DNA from: Eulemur rufifrons
Lineage: Eukaryota > Chordata > Mammalia > Primates > Lemuridae
Direction of reading: 5' to 3'
Assembly: GCF_041146395.1 (NCBI RefSeq)
Contig: NC_091002.1
Span: forward strand, 5,698,501-5,762,500
DNA length: 64,000 nt
The position numbers and the translations under genes are program-made. Of the stretch, positions 45,430-57,889 are shown one piece after another; the stretch's first letter is position 1, and every line of letters begins with the position of its first letter. Below the pieces are notes generated by a model. That model was not told where the DNA came from. It ran no database searches and saw only the letters and a program-made list of their open reading frames with translations.

Positions 45430-45745
45430 GCTGGAATAAATCCTCCCCTAACAACTCCCGCTGCTGTCCGGGCCTCTGAGCAATGAACACAGCTCCCCAT
45501 AATTTTCCAGGCGCTACCCGATGGGACAGTTTGTAATAAAATTGCTTCTAAAAACATATTTGCAAGTCACCACCGCATTTTTTAAGCAGAACAATCTCCC
45601 ACAGTGGCTCTTTGTCTCCGTGATTAAGTAGCCGACTTTCTTACATATATTTTGTTATATGCGTCGGTAACCAGGCTGGGGAAACGCTGTCTCTTCCATG
45701 GCCCCCTTTAAAAAGTGTTTTGATGTGTGACTTATGGGGTTATCT
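45430..45745. promoter_or_regulatory. Candidate conserved non-coding element (strong)
   Basis: GGAATAAATCCTCCCCTAAC, CCCCATAATTTTCCAGGCGC, GTTTGTAATAAAATTGCTTC near 45530, CATATTTGCAAGTCACCACC, GTCTCCGTGATTAAGTAGCC, ATATATTTTGTTATATGCGT, and CTTTAAAAAGTGTTTTGATG. AT-rich with isolated CpGs, unique, and sharply bounded by GC-rich DNA. Confidence 0.52.
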
Positions 45746-46929
45746 GATGCATCCCCTCCCTGGGGTGGGTTGACAGGTGAGGGATGGGGGAGCCCTCAGG
45801 CACGTCTGTGAGCCCTGCCTGCTGGAAGGGCTGCGGGGCTGGGAGGGAATCGGCCTGGGTTACCTGGGGCGGGGCGTGGGTGTGGGCGTGTGGGGCTGGG
45901 ATTCGCGTTCCAGGCCCCTGCCTGGGCCCTCAGCCACCCCTCATGCAGAGGAGGCCAGGGGCAGCACAGCCACTCTGCTCCTGGCTGTGTGCGAAGCCAC
46001 CACAGGCCTCAGGTGACAATGCCAGTGCTGCCCGGGAGCCAGGCTGGGGAGAGTCTGCACTCCTCCCTATCCAGGGAAGTCACCGGCAGAGGCCAGAACG
46101 TGGGGCTGAATCAGGGTGAAGAAACTCACTCTTCTCATGCTGGACACCTTGGCCGTGCAGAGAGCTGTCCTGGGCATCAGAGCAGAGGCCCCCTTGGCAC
46201 ACCCTGGGAGTGACTGATCCCCGGTGGACCACTGGGGTCTGACCCAGTGGCCCCAAGGCCCTGCCCCACCCTGTGCTGAGGCCACTCCCAGAGAGGTCCA
46301 GCCTGGGTCTCGGGCCACTCACTGTCTGTAACTGGGTCATTGATTTTTTGTGCTTGTGAAGTGGCCATGCTGGCGGATCATAATGAAACTTTTGTTTTCC
46401 CACCCTGTCTACATGACGTCTTCTCAGAACCCCCACCCCCACTCCTCCTGTGGAACAAAACCCACTCCTTAAAAATGACCCCCACACCCTGGCCGATTGT
46501 TAGGGCTGATCCTGGAGATGAGGGTTTTAGGGAATGTCATGACGGCGTGGCCTCGTTCACCCCCGAGGGATGCGAATGGTCTCTCTGAATCCATCCAGCC
46601 TTCTTGGTGTGCAGACTGCACACTCGCCTCTGGCTTACCTGTCATGGGGAAGATCAGGTGAGGGTCCCCAGGTGACACCAGCCAGTGGCCAGGCAGAGCT
46701 TTTTGAAGTTGAAACAATGACCTTCCCAGGGCCGCAGCACCAGGGATGCTGAGCGGGCCAGGCCCAACCCTGCCCAGGCCACTTGGCTGCCACTCAGCAC
46801 TGCCTGATTGCTGGGGCCTGTGTGTAGCAGGTGGCCTCCCAGGGCAGAGCCTGGCACCCTCTGCGCTGGGCCCACTTGCTGGGGAAGCCCTGAGGGCCCG
46901 AGGGTAAGGCCCGCTGTGCTGTGGCAGCT
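45746..46929. other. GC-rich unique sequence, nothing recognised
   Basis: No supported gene or repeat. A small patch (GGGTCATTGATTTTTTGTGC near 46335) is the only AT-rich part. Confidence 0.5.
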
Positions 46930-46959
46930 CAGGCCCGGCACCCAGCCCTTCCCAGCTCC

Positions 46960-47035
46960 CTGCACATGGCTGTGCATCTGCGCACACATGCGCATGTGTG
47001 CATAGGTGCCAGCGTGTGCACGCATCTATGAGTGT
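46960..47035 (+). repeat. Short TG/CA-rich tract
   Basis: Degenerate alternating purine-pyrimidine run (GCGCACACATGCGCATGTGT). Confidence 0.7.
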
Positions 47036-47724
47036 CTCCACCTTGGGGCCAACAGAAGTCAGGGCTGCCCTAACAGCCGCAGAGGTGCGGTGCCTCCCTC
47101 CCCTGGGTCAGAGTCTCCAGGCCCCCGACGGCCCTCGGGCCCCTCCCTGCTCTCCAGCTTTGTGGGAGCCTGTGCTTGCACTGGCCACACACGGGCTTCC
47201 ACTGAGTCCGAGTCCGGGGTCCAGTCACGGCAGGAGGGAGCAGGCAGGCCCGGACACCTGTGCACCTTGAGGAGGCTGCAGAGGCAGAGAACGGGGCGGG
47301 TAAGAACTGCAGCAGGACACGCCCCTCCCTCCTGCCAGGGGCTGTCCCTGGGCCTGCTCTGGGTGCGGCTCTGCCCCCAGGCTCCTGAGCAGCCTCCTGC
47401 AGATGTCGGTCGCTGCCCCCACCACACAGGTGAGTCAAGGTGGCCCTGAATGGAACTCAGCCCAGCCTCACCGCCATGGGTGGCAGCTCCAGGAGAAGGC
47501 AGGGCTGCTGGGCCTGGGGGCGGCCAGAATAGGGGGCTGCCTCGTGCCTCCGGTGAGGGGCCTGCCTGCTGGAAAGGGGTGCGGCCCCCACTCTGGGGGC
47601 AGTGTGTGCTGGGAGGTGGCAGCCCATCCCCTATGGCAGAGGCCCTCCGGGACCTCAGACAGCACAAGTGCCCCAGAGGTGGCAGTGGCGGGCACCCTGC
47701 CCGTGCCCTCTCTCCCTGGAGAAG
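47036..47724. other. GC-rich unique sequence, nothing recognised
   Basis: No supported feature. Confidence 0.5.
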
Positions 47725-48090
47725 TGCTTACAGATATATCAATTATATTTCTCCCCCTTAATGGGCTGCTTACCTTCCGATGTGGGGACACAAAAGTAAA
47801 TTTTAAAATCAATTATACAATTACATATGTAGTAATAACAGAGTACACAGCTAATCTCCACTGGGTCAGGACTGCAACCTTCCAATAATGCAGGTTTCAT
47901 TAGGGCAAGGGCTGTTATTGCCAAGAATCACAGAAATAATGGGAGTGGGTGTATTCAGCGGGAAGTAACAAATGAGGCCGCTCTTGAGATAAGGCACAGA
48001 GCCGGCTGCTCAGCGAGAGCCCGTGAGGGGCGAGCACATCAGGGGGTCACCCGCTGCCTCGGGAACAAGAATTAATTTTAGATGCTTCCT
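47725..48090. promoter_or_regulatory. Candidate conserved non-coding element (strong)
   Basis: ACAGATATATCAATTATATT near 47730, AAAAGTAAATTTTAAAATCA, ATTATACAATTACATATGTA, GTAATAACAGAGTACACAGC, TCCAATAATGCAGGTTTCAT, ACAGAAATAATGGGAGTGG, and AAGAATTAATTTTAGATGC near 48067. A long AT-rich, repeat-free island with many TAAT and ATTA cores. Confidence 0.52.
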
Positions 48091-48894
48091 GGGGCCTGGC
48101 GGTGGGGGCTTCTGCTGAGGGAACTGCAGGCCCTGCCTGGTGGGTGGGGGTGCGGGGCAAGAGCATAGTGAGGGTCCCTCGGCCTCCTTTGTCCCCACTG
48201 CCCCACTTCTGACGGGTCCAGAGGCTTTGACTCCCCCCACCCAGCCCCCCTGCTGTGCTCCTGCACTGCAGCCACCCCCCACACACACACTGCTGGCCAC
48301 TGGGACCTCACTGTGGTTCTCGGCGCCGCTGCCAGCCCACAGGGAACGTGACTGCCCAGGGGCCATGCTGGCTTTGGTGGGCTGGAGCCGCGGATGCCCA
48401 GGCTGGGCACGTGAACAGAGCCAGAGTGTGCAGCTCCCAGCCAGGCACTGGGCCACAGGGACTGTTTCTCGGGGTTAGGTTTGCACCAGTGTCCAAAGTC
48501 TGCTGAGCCAAGAAGGGACTCCTGCCAGAAAAGCACAAAGCCAGCATGGGGGGACAGAAAGGCAGCTGGGGACAGCGGCTTCTCTGCGTCCCAGGAGGAC
48601 CAAGGTCATGCCATGTGGGGGGCCCGGACTGGGCCCCCACAGTCAGCCAGACCAGCCTGCTCCTCCGGTTCAGAATTACTGGCCCTGGTGTCCAGGTCCC
48701 CAGCCATGGACAGGTGTGTGGTTCCGGAAAGGTTTCCCGCGGTGTGGAGGGCTCCCCAGAGCTCCGACCTGCAGAGTCCAGAGCCAAGGCCCTCCCGGGG
48801 TGGGATCCTGGGGGGTCCCACTGGGGGGGCACCTCCTCATCCTCCACCAGCCGAGCCCAAGTGCAAGTGAACCCCACGGGTACTACCTGAGCCG
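48091..48894. other. GC-rich unique sequence, nothing recognised
   Basis: No supported feature. Confidence 0.5.
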
Positions 48895-49420
48895 CCAGGT
48901 TACCGCGCATGTAAATGAGGGGAGACAGCCAATGGATCAGCCTCTTCTTTCCGTGGTGCCAGCAAATAGACTCTGATAAGGGGATCTTTGTAATTACACG
49001 GAGCTACACTGGTCAATTCTGACTTTTAAATACCTCAGGGCCCGAGGAAGGGGAAGAAAGCGCAAACACATGTTCCCCTGGCAATAGCAGCGGCTCCTTT
49101 TGAATCCGCCGTCTCGCCCGGCCCGGCCAGCCGCGGCCGCCTCCTTTGTGAGCGCTATCGCTCCATCACGGCGCGAGATCATTTCCAAATTAAATTTTAT
49201 GGTCCATTACTTACCGCTCCGACACTGGTCTAATGGAATCTTAAATGGAACTGACTTGATCTGCGTGGGGCTGGCCTCTCAGTTAAGATGTTATTTAGTT
49301 CTAATTATCAGATAATGAACTCGGGAAATTTAATTTTTAATATTTGTATGTCAAAAGTCCATTGTGTTTTGGTTAGAGACTTTAAATTAAAAGTTAATGC
49401 AGGCCGAGCGCAACTCTTCG
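48895..49420. promoter_or_regulatory. Candidate conserved non-coding element (strongest in window)
   Basis: Over 500 bp of unique sequence in which AT-rich motif clusters flank a CpG-rich centre. Left: CGCGCATGTAAATGAGGGG, GATCTTTGTAATTACACGG, TTTTAAATACCTCAGGGC. Centre (about 49100-49180): CCAGCCGCGGCCGCCTCC and GCTATCGCTCCATCACGGCG. Right: CCAAATTAAATTTTATGGTC near 49186, TCTAATTATCAGATAATGAA near 49299, AAATTTAATTTTTAATATTT, and TTTAAATTAAAAGTTAATGC near 49380. The layout looks like a developmental enhancer or a distal promoter. Conservation is not testable here. Confidence 0.55.
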
Positions 49421-51154
49421 GACATCCTCTCGAGGGCTGAGGCCATGCAAAGCTCCTGCCTGTTTGCAGGGGCAGAACCTGAATGACCCCAGGGAGTCCG
49501 GACGTCGGGAGAGCCGGCCCAGAGCTCAGGCTGCCCTGCTACAGGGCCACGTGGCGCAAGGGTGGACCTGAAGCGAGCCAGCAGGCCTGGGACTCCACCC
49601 GGGCCGCCCTGGCTGAGCCCTGCAGGAGCACTGGCAACCCCAGCACTCTAGGAGCAGCCCCCTCTCTGGCCCATGGCCACCATGGTCCTTGGGCCCAGAA
49701 CACCTTCCCCTGCCTCCCCCAGCTGTCCCTGAGACCCCCAGGGGCCACCGAACAGAGAAAATGTAAAAGCATCAGCTCCAGACTCCCTGGCGGAGACCTT
49801 GAGTTCCCACAAGCCTACCCTTGGTTTCACAGATGAGGCACAGTGTCTTTGTCTGTTGACGAAAAGGAAGCTTCATATTTTGCCCCATTAAGTGGCAGGA
49901 GTGTTTCCTTAGCAAGAAGGAGCAGAGGCAGCGTCCAGGGAGAGCTGGCTCTACACCCTGTCCTCTGTGTGCCCCGTGGGCAGCCCCCACCCCACCACAT
50001 CTCATCTGCGAGGCCAGCACCCCGCTGAGGCCCACTGGCCTCCCCAGGGTCTCCCTGCTCCTTCAGGCCCTTGGTCCCCACCCCTTGGTGTAGACACCTG
50101 AGGCCCACCGGCCCCAACCGCGTCATTGCCGAGGACAGGTCTGGAACTGGCCCACTGGGTCTGGGGACATTAAGGCCGAGCAAGCCCCCTACCCAAATAC
50201 TTTTGTTTCCAGGGGAAGCCAGGCTCTGTGCCCCCAGCCCACCCTGGCATGTGCCTGGACCCGAGGCTGGAACTAGCTCCCGCACTCAGCCCCAAGGTCA
50301 GGGCTCACTCGTGCTTCTAACAAGCGAGTCTCAGCCGGGCACATGGGCGCTTCCTCCCTGCCCTGGGCTCTGTGCAGCTGAGAGGGAGGAGTAAAAGCAG
50401 GCCTGCAGGAGACACCAGGAGGGCTTCCTGGAGGGGAGCCACCACAGGGGACCTAGAGGGTGGGTAGGACTTGGCTGAAGGCAGAATCATGGGCAGGGAA
50501 CAGGGTAGGGGCATGAAGACAAGGTGGGACAAGGGGTGGGGACAGGCAGGGCCTTCTGGGGACAGCAGGCTGGCTGTGGGTGCAGGAAGGGGCTGGGGAG
50601 CTGGACCTGGCACTTTCCCACCCAGTCCGGCAGCTGGCCCAGCTGGAAGTGTAGTGCCTGTCCTTTGGCCACAAGGTCTCCCGGAGTCCAGGAAAGGCAG
50701 TGCTGGCAGGGCGGGGCCGCTCCATGGTGATGACTGGCCAGCAGCCCTCCCGTGGGACCCAGGCTGTCCTCTGCCTTGGTCTGCAGTGAGGAGCGACCAG
50801 CAGGCCCCTGCTCATCACTGGAACAGTCGGTGCCCAGGGGTGGCTCTGAGTCTCCCGTCAAGGTTGAATTGTTATGTTCCCCACAGTCTCATGGCATCGC
50901 ACTCACAGGGGCCCATCTGGTGCCCTGGGAGGACTGGCAGGCCCGGTCCCCCCCCCCCGGGAGGACCCTTTGGCTGTATGAAGGGGTCCACGCTGTGCCC
51001 CCCAAGGGATGATGCCATCAGTCCTTGGGCCCCAGCGTGGAGCTGGGCTTCCCCAGTGGCCACAGGGCCTGCACATGCACAAGCCACCCACAGCCTGCAA
51101 GCTAGCAGCAGGGGGAGCCCTGGGGTGTCTTCCTTGGGGTCCCCAAAGTTGAGG
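49421..51154. other. GC-rich unique sequence, no supported gene
   Basis: One AT-leaning patch at about 49840-49910 (TCTTTGTCTGTTGACGAAAA, TTCATATTTTGCCCCATTAA). A ten-base C run lies near 50949-50958. No gene is recognised. Confidence 0.45.
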
Positions 51155-51500
51155 CTGAGGCTGCCTATTTGTTGTCACTTGCTGCATAATCAACCCACCC
51201 GTGTCTTAAAACCATGATGCGACTATTTTGTCCATGAATCTGCACTTTGGGCAAAGCCTGGTAGGGACAGCTGGTCTCTGCTCCCCTTGATGTCACTGGG
51301 CTGGAGTCAGCTAGAGGCCCCTTCACTCACCGTCAGGTGGTTCACGCTGGCTGGGTTGGGCCGTCAGCTGTGCTGAGACAGAAACCCCTGCACGCATCCT
51401 CGTAGCCTCGCCTTGGCCTGGGCTTCCTCTCAACATGTCGGCCAGATTCCCCTACCAGCGTCCTGAGAGAGTGGCAGCCGGGGTGAAGGCGAGTTGGCTC
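51155..51500 (-). mobile_element. MLT1-like LTR relic, antisense, diverged
   Basis: TTGTTGTCACTTGCTGCATAATCAACCCACC (in part TCACTTGCTGCATAATCAAC), CGTGTCTTAAAACCATGATG, GCTGGAGTCAGCTAGAGGCC. It is the same antisense layout as at 44475, with heavy divergence. Confidence 0.5.
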
Positions 51501-52100
51501 TTCTGATCTGGCCTCAGAAGTCACCCAGCCTCAGTCCTTCCCTATTCGTTCTTCTGGTTTGAAGCTTGTCATTAGGGTCAGCTGATATTCGTGGAGGGTG
51601 GCGGGAGTTAGACTTTTGATGACTTGGTTGTATGGACTGCCTGTGGTTGAGTCAAATGCAAACGCTTCTTTCTAGATACCTCCATCACTTTGAGCTGGGG
51701 TACTTGCCTTCCTCCCAGCAGGGGAATCCTGCACCCCCAGTCTCCTCCCACTGTGCCTTCCACCCCGCCCATGCTGCAGGGAGTGGCCCCCACTTCCCCG
51801 ACCAGCCCTCGCTCCTGCCTTCCCAGGGAGGGAGCTCGGTTCTCGGACAGGCTGGGGGTTCTCTGAAAGTGGGGCAGGGGCATCTCTGGCCCCCCACCTG
51901 CCCTTCCACCTGCTGTTCCTTGAACATCCCCCAAGGCAAGGTGCAGGTGGCTTCTGCTCTCAGCAGGTTTGCTGCAGCTTCTGCCCCCTCCTCTTGCACT
52001 TCGCTATTTGTGCTCCTTGGACAGCTCTGCTCTCTGCCCCTGGACTCAGGTTGAGCACTTTTGAATTGCCTTCAGTGAGTTGGAAGATGGACACCCTCAC
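51501..52100. other. Unique sequence, nothing recognised
   Basis: No supported gene or repeat. Confidence 0.5.
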
Positions 52101-52738
<638 letters not shown>

Positions 52739-52764
52739 GTCAGGGACGGCTGGCTTGGTTCATT

Positions 52765-52925
52765 CAGGACCGTCTCTGCTCTGGGGCTGATTCCTGGCTC
52801 CAACACTTGCTCTGCAACCCTGGGCAAATCACTTAACTTCCGTCTGTGTCTGTCTCATCTATCGGGACAGTAACAGGAACTACTGCAGAAGGCTGTTGTG
52901 AGAACCGCGTGGACTAGAGCATTCA
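52765..52925 (+). repeat. MIR SINE
   Basis: GGCTGATTCCTGGCTCCAAC, TTGCTCTGCAACCCTGGGCA, AATCACTTAACTTCCGTCTG and GGCTGTTGTGAGAACC follow the MIR order closely. Confidence 0.85.
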
Positions 52926-52984
52926 GGATCCCGGGAGCACAGGGGAGGCTGCACAGTCCTCACTCGCATTCCCTCATCCTCGTC

Positions 52985-53290
52985 CTCCCTTGACCTCGGG
53001 GGATAGCTCCAAGGCCCCCCGGCAGATGCCTGAAACCACGAATAGTACCATGTTTTTTGATCTGATAACCAAGGTGGCTACAGAGTAGAGTATAGCGTGT
53101 GGACCCGCCAGGCAAACGGATGAGGCACGTCCAGGGAAGGACAGAGTGGGACAGCGAGAGAGCTCAGCACACTACTCAGAGCACAATTTAAAATTTGTGG
53201 ATTACTTATTTCTGGAATTTTCCATTTAATATTTTTGGACTGTGGTTGACCGCAGGTAACTGAAACTGTGGATGGGGGCACTGTTGTACT
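52985..53290 (+). mobile_element. Tigger/pogo-type DNA transposon (MITE), non-coding
   Basis: CAGATGCCTGAAACCACGAATAGTACC (in part ATGCCTGAAACCACGAATAG), CACTACTCAGAGCACAATTT, TTATTTCTGGAATTTTCCATT, and GTTGACCGCAGGTAACTGAA near 53247. The order is that of a human-like Tigger-derived element. The exact family is not certain. Confidence 0.7.
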
Positions 53291-53845
53291 CAAAACAGAC
53301 TGTTGCTCACACCCTCTCTGTGCCATAACCTCGACTCAGCACCTAGAACGGACTGGCAAACACATGCGGCTGCATCTGAGAATGTCATTCTGCAGACTTT
53401 TGATGGGAACAGTAATGTGTGTGACACATTCTTGTAACACCTTCCCCTCAAACGTCTGTGTGTGCTGCTCAAGGTCTTTGGATGTTTGGAACACTGAGGA
53501 GACATCCCCGCCAGAGCAGCATGGGTTTGTAGGTAACGTGCCCCTCTTGTTCTTCCCTGCCTGGCTGGCAGAAAGCTCTTCCCCTCTCGGGGTAGCAGCA
53601 GTGTCCAAAGGCCTCCTGCCTGCCCTTGCACTGGCTTCCCTGTGGCCTTGCACGCCTTCCCTCCAAATCTGTCCTTCCTGGGGACACTCCCTCACCAAGG
53701 GTCAGAGTCCCTTTCTGTCTTCTAGTTACTCTCTCACTGATATCAGTAATTCTTCACATTAAAGTGCCCCTGTTTGACTCTCTCTGTGGTTTCTGGCCCC
53801 TGATTGGACCCAGACTGAAACAGCCTCTTCATGACCTTTTGTTCA
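53291..53845. other. Unassigned sequence, probably old repeat
   Basis: The low-CpG text resembles decayed repeats, but I cannot name a family. No gene is supported. Confidence 0.35.
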
Positions 53846-54415
53846 TCTTTTTTTCATTGCGGTAAAATACACATAACATAAAATTTACCATTTTAACCCT
53901 TTTCGAGTGTACGATTCAGTGGCATTAAGTACGTTCACATTGTTGTGCAGCCGTCACCACCATCCATCTCCAGAACCTTCTCATCTCTCACAGTGCTGAA
54001 ACTCCGAATCCATTAAGTCTTCCAATCCATGAACATGGGATGTCTCTCCATTTATTTACGTCTTCTTTAATTTCTTTCAGCAATGTTTTGTCATTTTCAA
54101 TGTACAAGTCTTACTTCCTTCGTTAAGTTTATTCCAAAGTATTTTATTCCTTCTTGTACCATACAAATAGAATTGTTTTTTTACTTTTATTTTGGATTGT
54201 TCATTGTTAGTTTATAGAAATTGTCATGATTTTTTAAAACGTTTTAGAATTTAGTCATAATATGCATACAGAAAAGTGCATAAAATATTAATGCAGCACT
54301 CAATTCATTATGCCATGAAGACATTTTTTCTGTGGGGTCAAATTTTTGCTTTATTCTATAGGGATACCAATCAATCCAGCACCACCTATTGCAAATATCA
54401 TCAAAAAAGATAGTT
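53846..54415 (-). mobile_element. L1M pieces, antisense
   Basis: TTGCGGTAAAATACACATAACATAAAATTTACC (in part AAAATACACATAACATAAAA) to CAGCCGTCACCACCATCCATC is an antisense L1M 3' UTR. From about 54055, ATTTCTTTCAGCAATGTTTTG, TTTATTCCAAAGTATTTTATTC and GATTGTTCATTGTTAGTTTA are antisense ORF2. The last 170 bp are weaker. Confidence 0.75.
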
Positions 54416-54419
54416 TTAA

Positions 54420-54728
54420 GCCAAGGACACCATGGCTCACATCTGTAATCAATCCCAGCAATTTGGGAGGCCAAGGCAGGAGGATCACTTGAGGCCAGGA
54501 GCTCAAGATCATCCTGGGCAGCATAGCAAGACCCCATCTCTACAAAAATAAAATTAAAAAATTAGCCAGGTGTGGTGGTTCATGCCTGTAATCCCAGCTA
54601 CTCAGAGGCTGAGACAAGAGGATTGCTTGAGTCCAGGAGTTCAAGGCTGCATTGAACTAATATTGTGCCACTGCACTCCAGCCTGGGTGACAGAGCAAGA
54701 CTCTATCTTTAAAAAAAAATAAAATAAA
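54420..54728 (+). mobile_element. Alu SINE, older AluJ-like, sense
   Basis: ACCATGGCTCACATCTGTAA, both arms, AAAAAATTAGCCAGGTGTGG, CCACTGCACTCCAGCCTGGG and a terminal A-rich tail with AAATAAAATAAA. No lemur-type extension. It lies within antisense L1M sequence. Confidence 0.9.
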
Positions 54729-54779
54729 CTGTGACAGTTTGAGTATTTTATTACTAATTTCACACAAAGAGCCCTTTCA

Positions 54780-55165
54780 ATCTTAGCATTTTCCCTCCTT
54801 TCCTGGGGATGAGAGTTCATTATTTATCTTTTAACTTTGTTAATGAATTACATCAGACTTACAGGTAAGTTGCAAAAATAGTACAAAGAATTCTCATATA
54901 CCTTTCAGCCAGATCTCCCAGGTGCTAGCGTCTACCACACTTGCTTTCTCTCCCCTCCTCCCCACTCCCTCTCATTTAGTGGATTTTGGAGCCATTTGAG
55001 AGTGAGCTGCAGACACGATGTTCTTCTGAGCACAGTGCCCACTTCCTACGAGCAAGGACATTCTCTTACGTAACTACATCATGACCATCAAAATCAGAAA
55101 ATTAACATTAATAAATATTACCTAATCTGTAAACATTCAAATTTTGTCACCTGTCACACAAGTGT
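54780..55165 (-). mobile_element. L1M fragment, antisense
   Basis: CAGACTTACAGGTAAGTTGC, AAAAATAGTACAAAGAATTCTC (in part ATAGTACAAAGAATTCTCAT), TACCTTTCAGCCAGATCTCC, GACCATCAAAATCAGAAAAT and TGTAAACATTCAAATTTTGTC match the reverse complement of an old L1 3' region as I remember it. Confidence 0.6.
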
Positions 55166-55699
55166 CCTTTATACGTGTGTGAGTTTGTACACACACCCTG
55201 TCCTGGCGCTGTCCACTGAGGGCCCAAACCACGATGCCCCAGCAGCGGTGGGCACATCTGCTCGGACTCTGGCTCCCAAATATCCTCCAGGAGCCGGAGA
55301 AGCCGCTGCGTCCGGGGCTGGGTGGGGAAATCAGGGCACCGTGAAGGAGCAGAACGAGCCCAAGCGTGAGAACACTGGAGATGAGCCGGGCGCACGGTTT
55401 GGTCAGTAGTCGGGATCTTAGCTTTTCTTCACTTAAATTTTTAAATCTTAATTTTGAAGTAGTTGATGTTTACATGAGATTGTGAATTGCAATAAAAAGT
55501 TAGAAAGCCCCTGCTCTCGGTGGTTTCCTGGGTCCTTTGGGCCTGTGCCGCCCACTTCCCACCCTCGCCCCAAACTGTCCCGTGTTTCTCCCCTGTTTTT
55601 CCCCCTGAAGGTGGCGGGGGAGCTCTGACCATGTGCGCCCACGCTGCCGTGTCTCCACGTCACTGCCAGGTGGGGTGCAGGGGTCCAAACACTGACCAG
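55166..55699. other. Unique sequence, nothing recognised
   Basis: An AT-rich patch at about 55428-55500 could be further L1. The rest is unassigned. Confidence 0.4.
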
Positions 55700-55990
55700 G
55701 AAAGCCTCTTCCCTCGTGCCCACTCACTCACGTGTCCTCCCGTGAGAAGCCTGTTTGTACCTTTGCCGGTTTTCATACTGAATTGTCTCTGTCTGGTTGA
55801 CTCTAGGAACTCTTTGTGTATTCTGGATGCTGACCTGTTACTCATTACATGCATAAAAAATATCCTCTCGCCATGTGTGGTGTGTCCTCTGACAAAGAAA
55901 AGTTCTGGAAGGGCTCTGCTTCAGTTGGTGCTGTTGGAAGCTCATTTAGGCCACAAAGATGACCTCCTGTAAGCTTTTCCTTAATTCACC
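55700..55990 (-). mobile_element. L1M fragment, antisense
   Basis: GTTGACTCTAGGAACTCTTTG, TGTATTCTGGATGCTGACCTG and TTACTCATTACATGCATAAAA match the antisense L1 phrase for a hinge just upstream of the 3' UTR. Diverged. Confidence 0.65.
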
Positions 55991-57889
55991 CGAAAATGGC
56001 TTTTGTGTGCACATGATCCTGCTCTGTGGCAGTCTGGAGGGGGTTGGCAGCAAGGGACAGAAAACCTCAAACAATAGAGGCTTAGGTTAGGTTTTGTTTA
56101 AGAAGTGATTGAGTTCTTTTCTCCCGGGTGTGGACAGCGGCTATTTGCCGGGAGCGCCGCCTTCCCACCATGGGCAAGGCGCAGTGCCCACACAGGGGGG
56201 CAGGTGAGCCCCTCGTGGGCAAGCTCAGCCCGGGTAAAGCCCATTTTCTCTGAAAGAAGTGGGGGATGAATATTGGGGCTCTCTGTCCTTGTGGGGACAC
56301 CCTTCTCGCAGCAGGAAGGGAGCGATGGGTCCTTCCCCACCCTGGGCACAGGCGGCTACACCTCCTGGGGGCGGGCCCGAGTGCCAGCAAGAGAGACCCC
56401 ACGGTGGCCTGAGGCCTGCCCGCGTCTGTCCCAGGGATGTCCGTGTCCAGGCCAGCCCTCGCCTCTGCCATGTTTAGTGTTTCTGACCCTCCGAGAGAGC
56501 TCCCAGGCGGGGGGTCGCAGGATGGCAAAGGAGGCTGCAGCCTGGTGAGACACCGAGGCTTCTGCAGGGGGCTCTTGGTTGGGGGTAAGGTGGGGGGCTG
56601 GCTGTTTGTTCCACCTGCGCCAGAGGGTCCTGGCTGCCTTGCACCTCCCTGGAGGGGAGGAGAGAACTGGCCCTTGGACACTGACGCATCAGAGGTCCTT
56701 GTGGGGGCAGCTGGGGCCACAGGGGCCATGGAGCTGAGGGAGGGCGGGGCATCAGCGGGAGTCAGGGCTGGGGGAGCAGGGGCCCGAGGGCCATGGACAC
56801 ACCAGGCAGAGCTGGCTTCACCCCTTTGGAGTTGGCCTTCACCTGGGCCCAGTGATAGGCATCTCAGCACCTGGGCGGCCAGCCAGGTCAGCTCTGGCCA
56901 CTTGTCCTTGCCACCCCAGGGCCCAGGCCTTTGCCCTGTCCTCTCCTGCCTCCATCCTCACTGGGGTCTCAAGGTGGGGATGCCCACACCCATCCCGCAT
57001 CCCTGACAGGACCCTGTACTGAGGGACCCCAGGTGGGTTCCAGGGCAGCCTTGCTCCAGGCTCCGGCCCACCTCCACAGTGAGGACCTCGGACACTTGAG
57101 TCTGAATGCCCGAGGAGGGGAAAGGGACGGCCTGTTCCCTGGCCCTGGGGCAGAGATCACGGCCTGGCTCATGGGAAATACTCTCAAAGGGAGCGGGGGT
57201 GACAGACATCATGGGCAGCTCACCTGTCCACCTCCCATGCTGGCCGACACCAGCCCCCGGGACCCGTCTAGCCCCCCACAGCAAGGGTCACTCTGTGCCT
57301 TGCCCACTCGGATCAAGCCACAGCTCCCTTGCTGACCCCAGGACCCGTGCTGGTTCCACTTTGTCCCCTGAGGTGCCATTCCCGTCGCACCCCTGTGTCC
57401 TCCCTGCCCACTCGCCTGGCTTTGGCTCCTGCGGTCGAGGCTCTGCCTGGCCTGGACAGGCATGGCAGGGGGCGCAGGAGAGCCCAAGTGCCCCCAGGGT
57501 GGGCCGAGGTTCCCGAGTACCCTGAGAACCCTGGGCAAGGCTCCCACCAGCCGCCGAAGGTGCTCTCTCCCACCACCGGCGGGGGTGGGACCTGGAGCAG
57601 GAAGGCCCGGGCATCGGGGTCCTGGCCCCCACTCCATGTGGGGGACCCCTGAGCTCTGCAGCGTGGACAAGCGGCAGGGTCTGGAGGGCGCAGCCAAAGG
57701 GCCGTCAGGAATATTTGTTCACGGGGGTCTCTTTCAAGTGCACACGGGTGGTGCTGAGTTTACAAACTAAGTCTCCTTGGATGCAAATGCACCAGGCAGC
57801 CCCGCTGTCGGGGAATTTTGTCATGCCTGGGTGTGGGGCAGGAGGAAGGGGTTCAAGAGCCACTGCTCCAGGCTGGGCACCCAGGGCAG
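55991..57889. other. GC-rich unique sequence, no supported gene
   Basis: Open frames on both strands across about 56080-57700, with no recognisable protein family. Confidence 0.5.
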
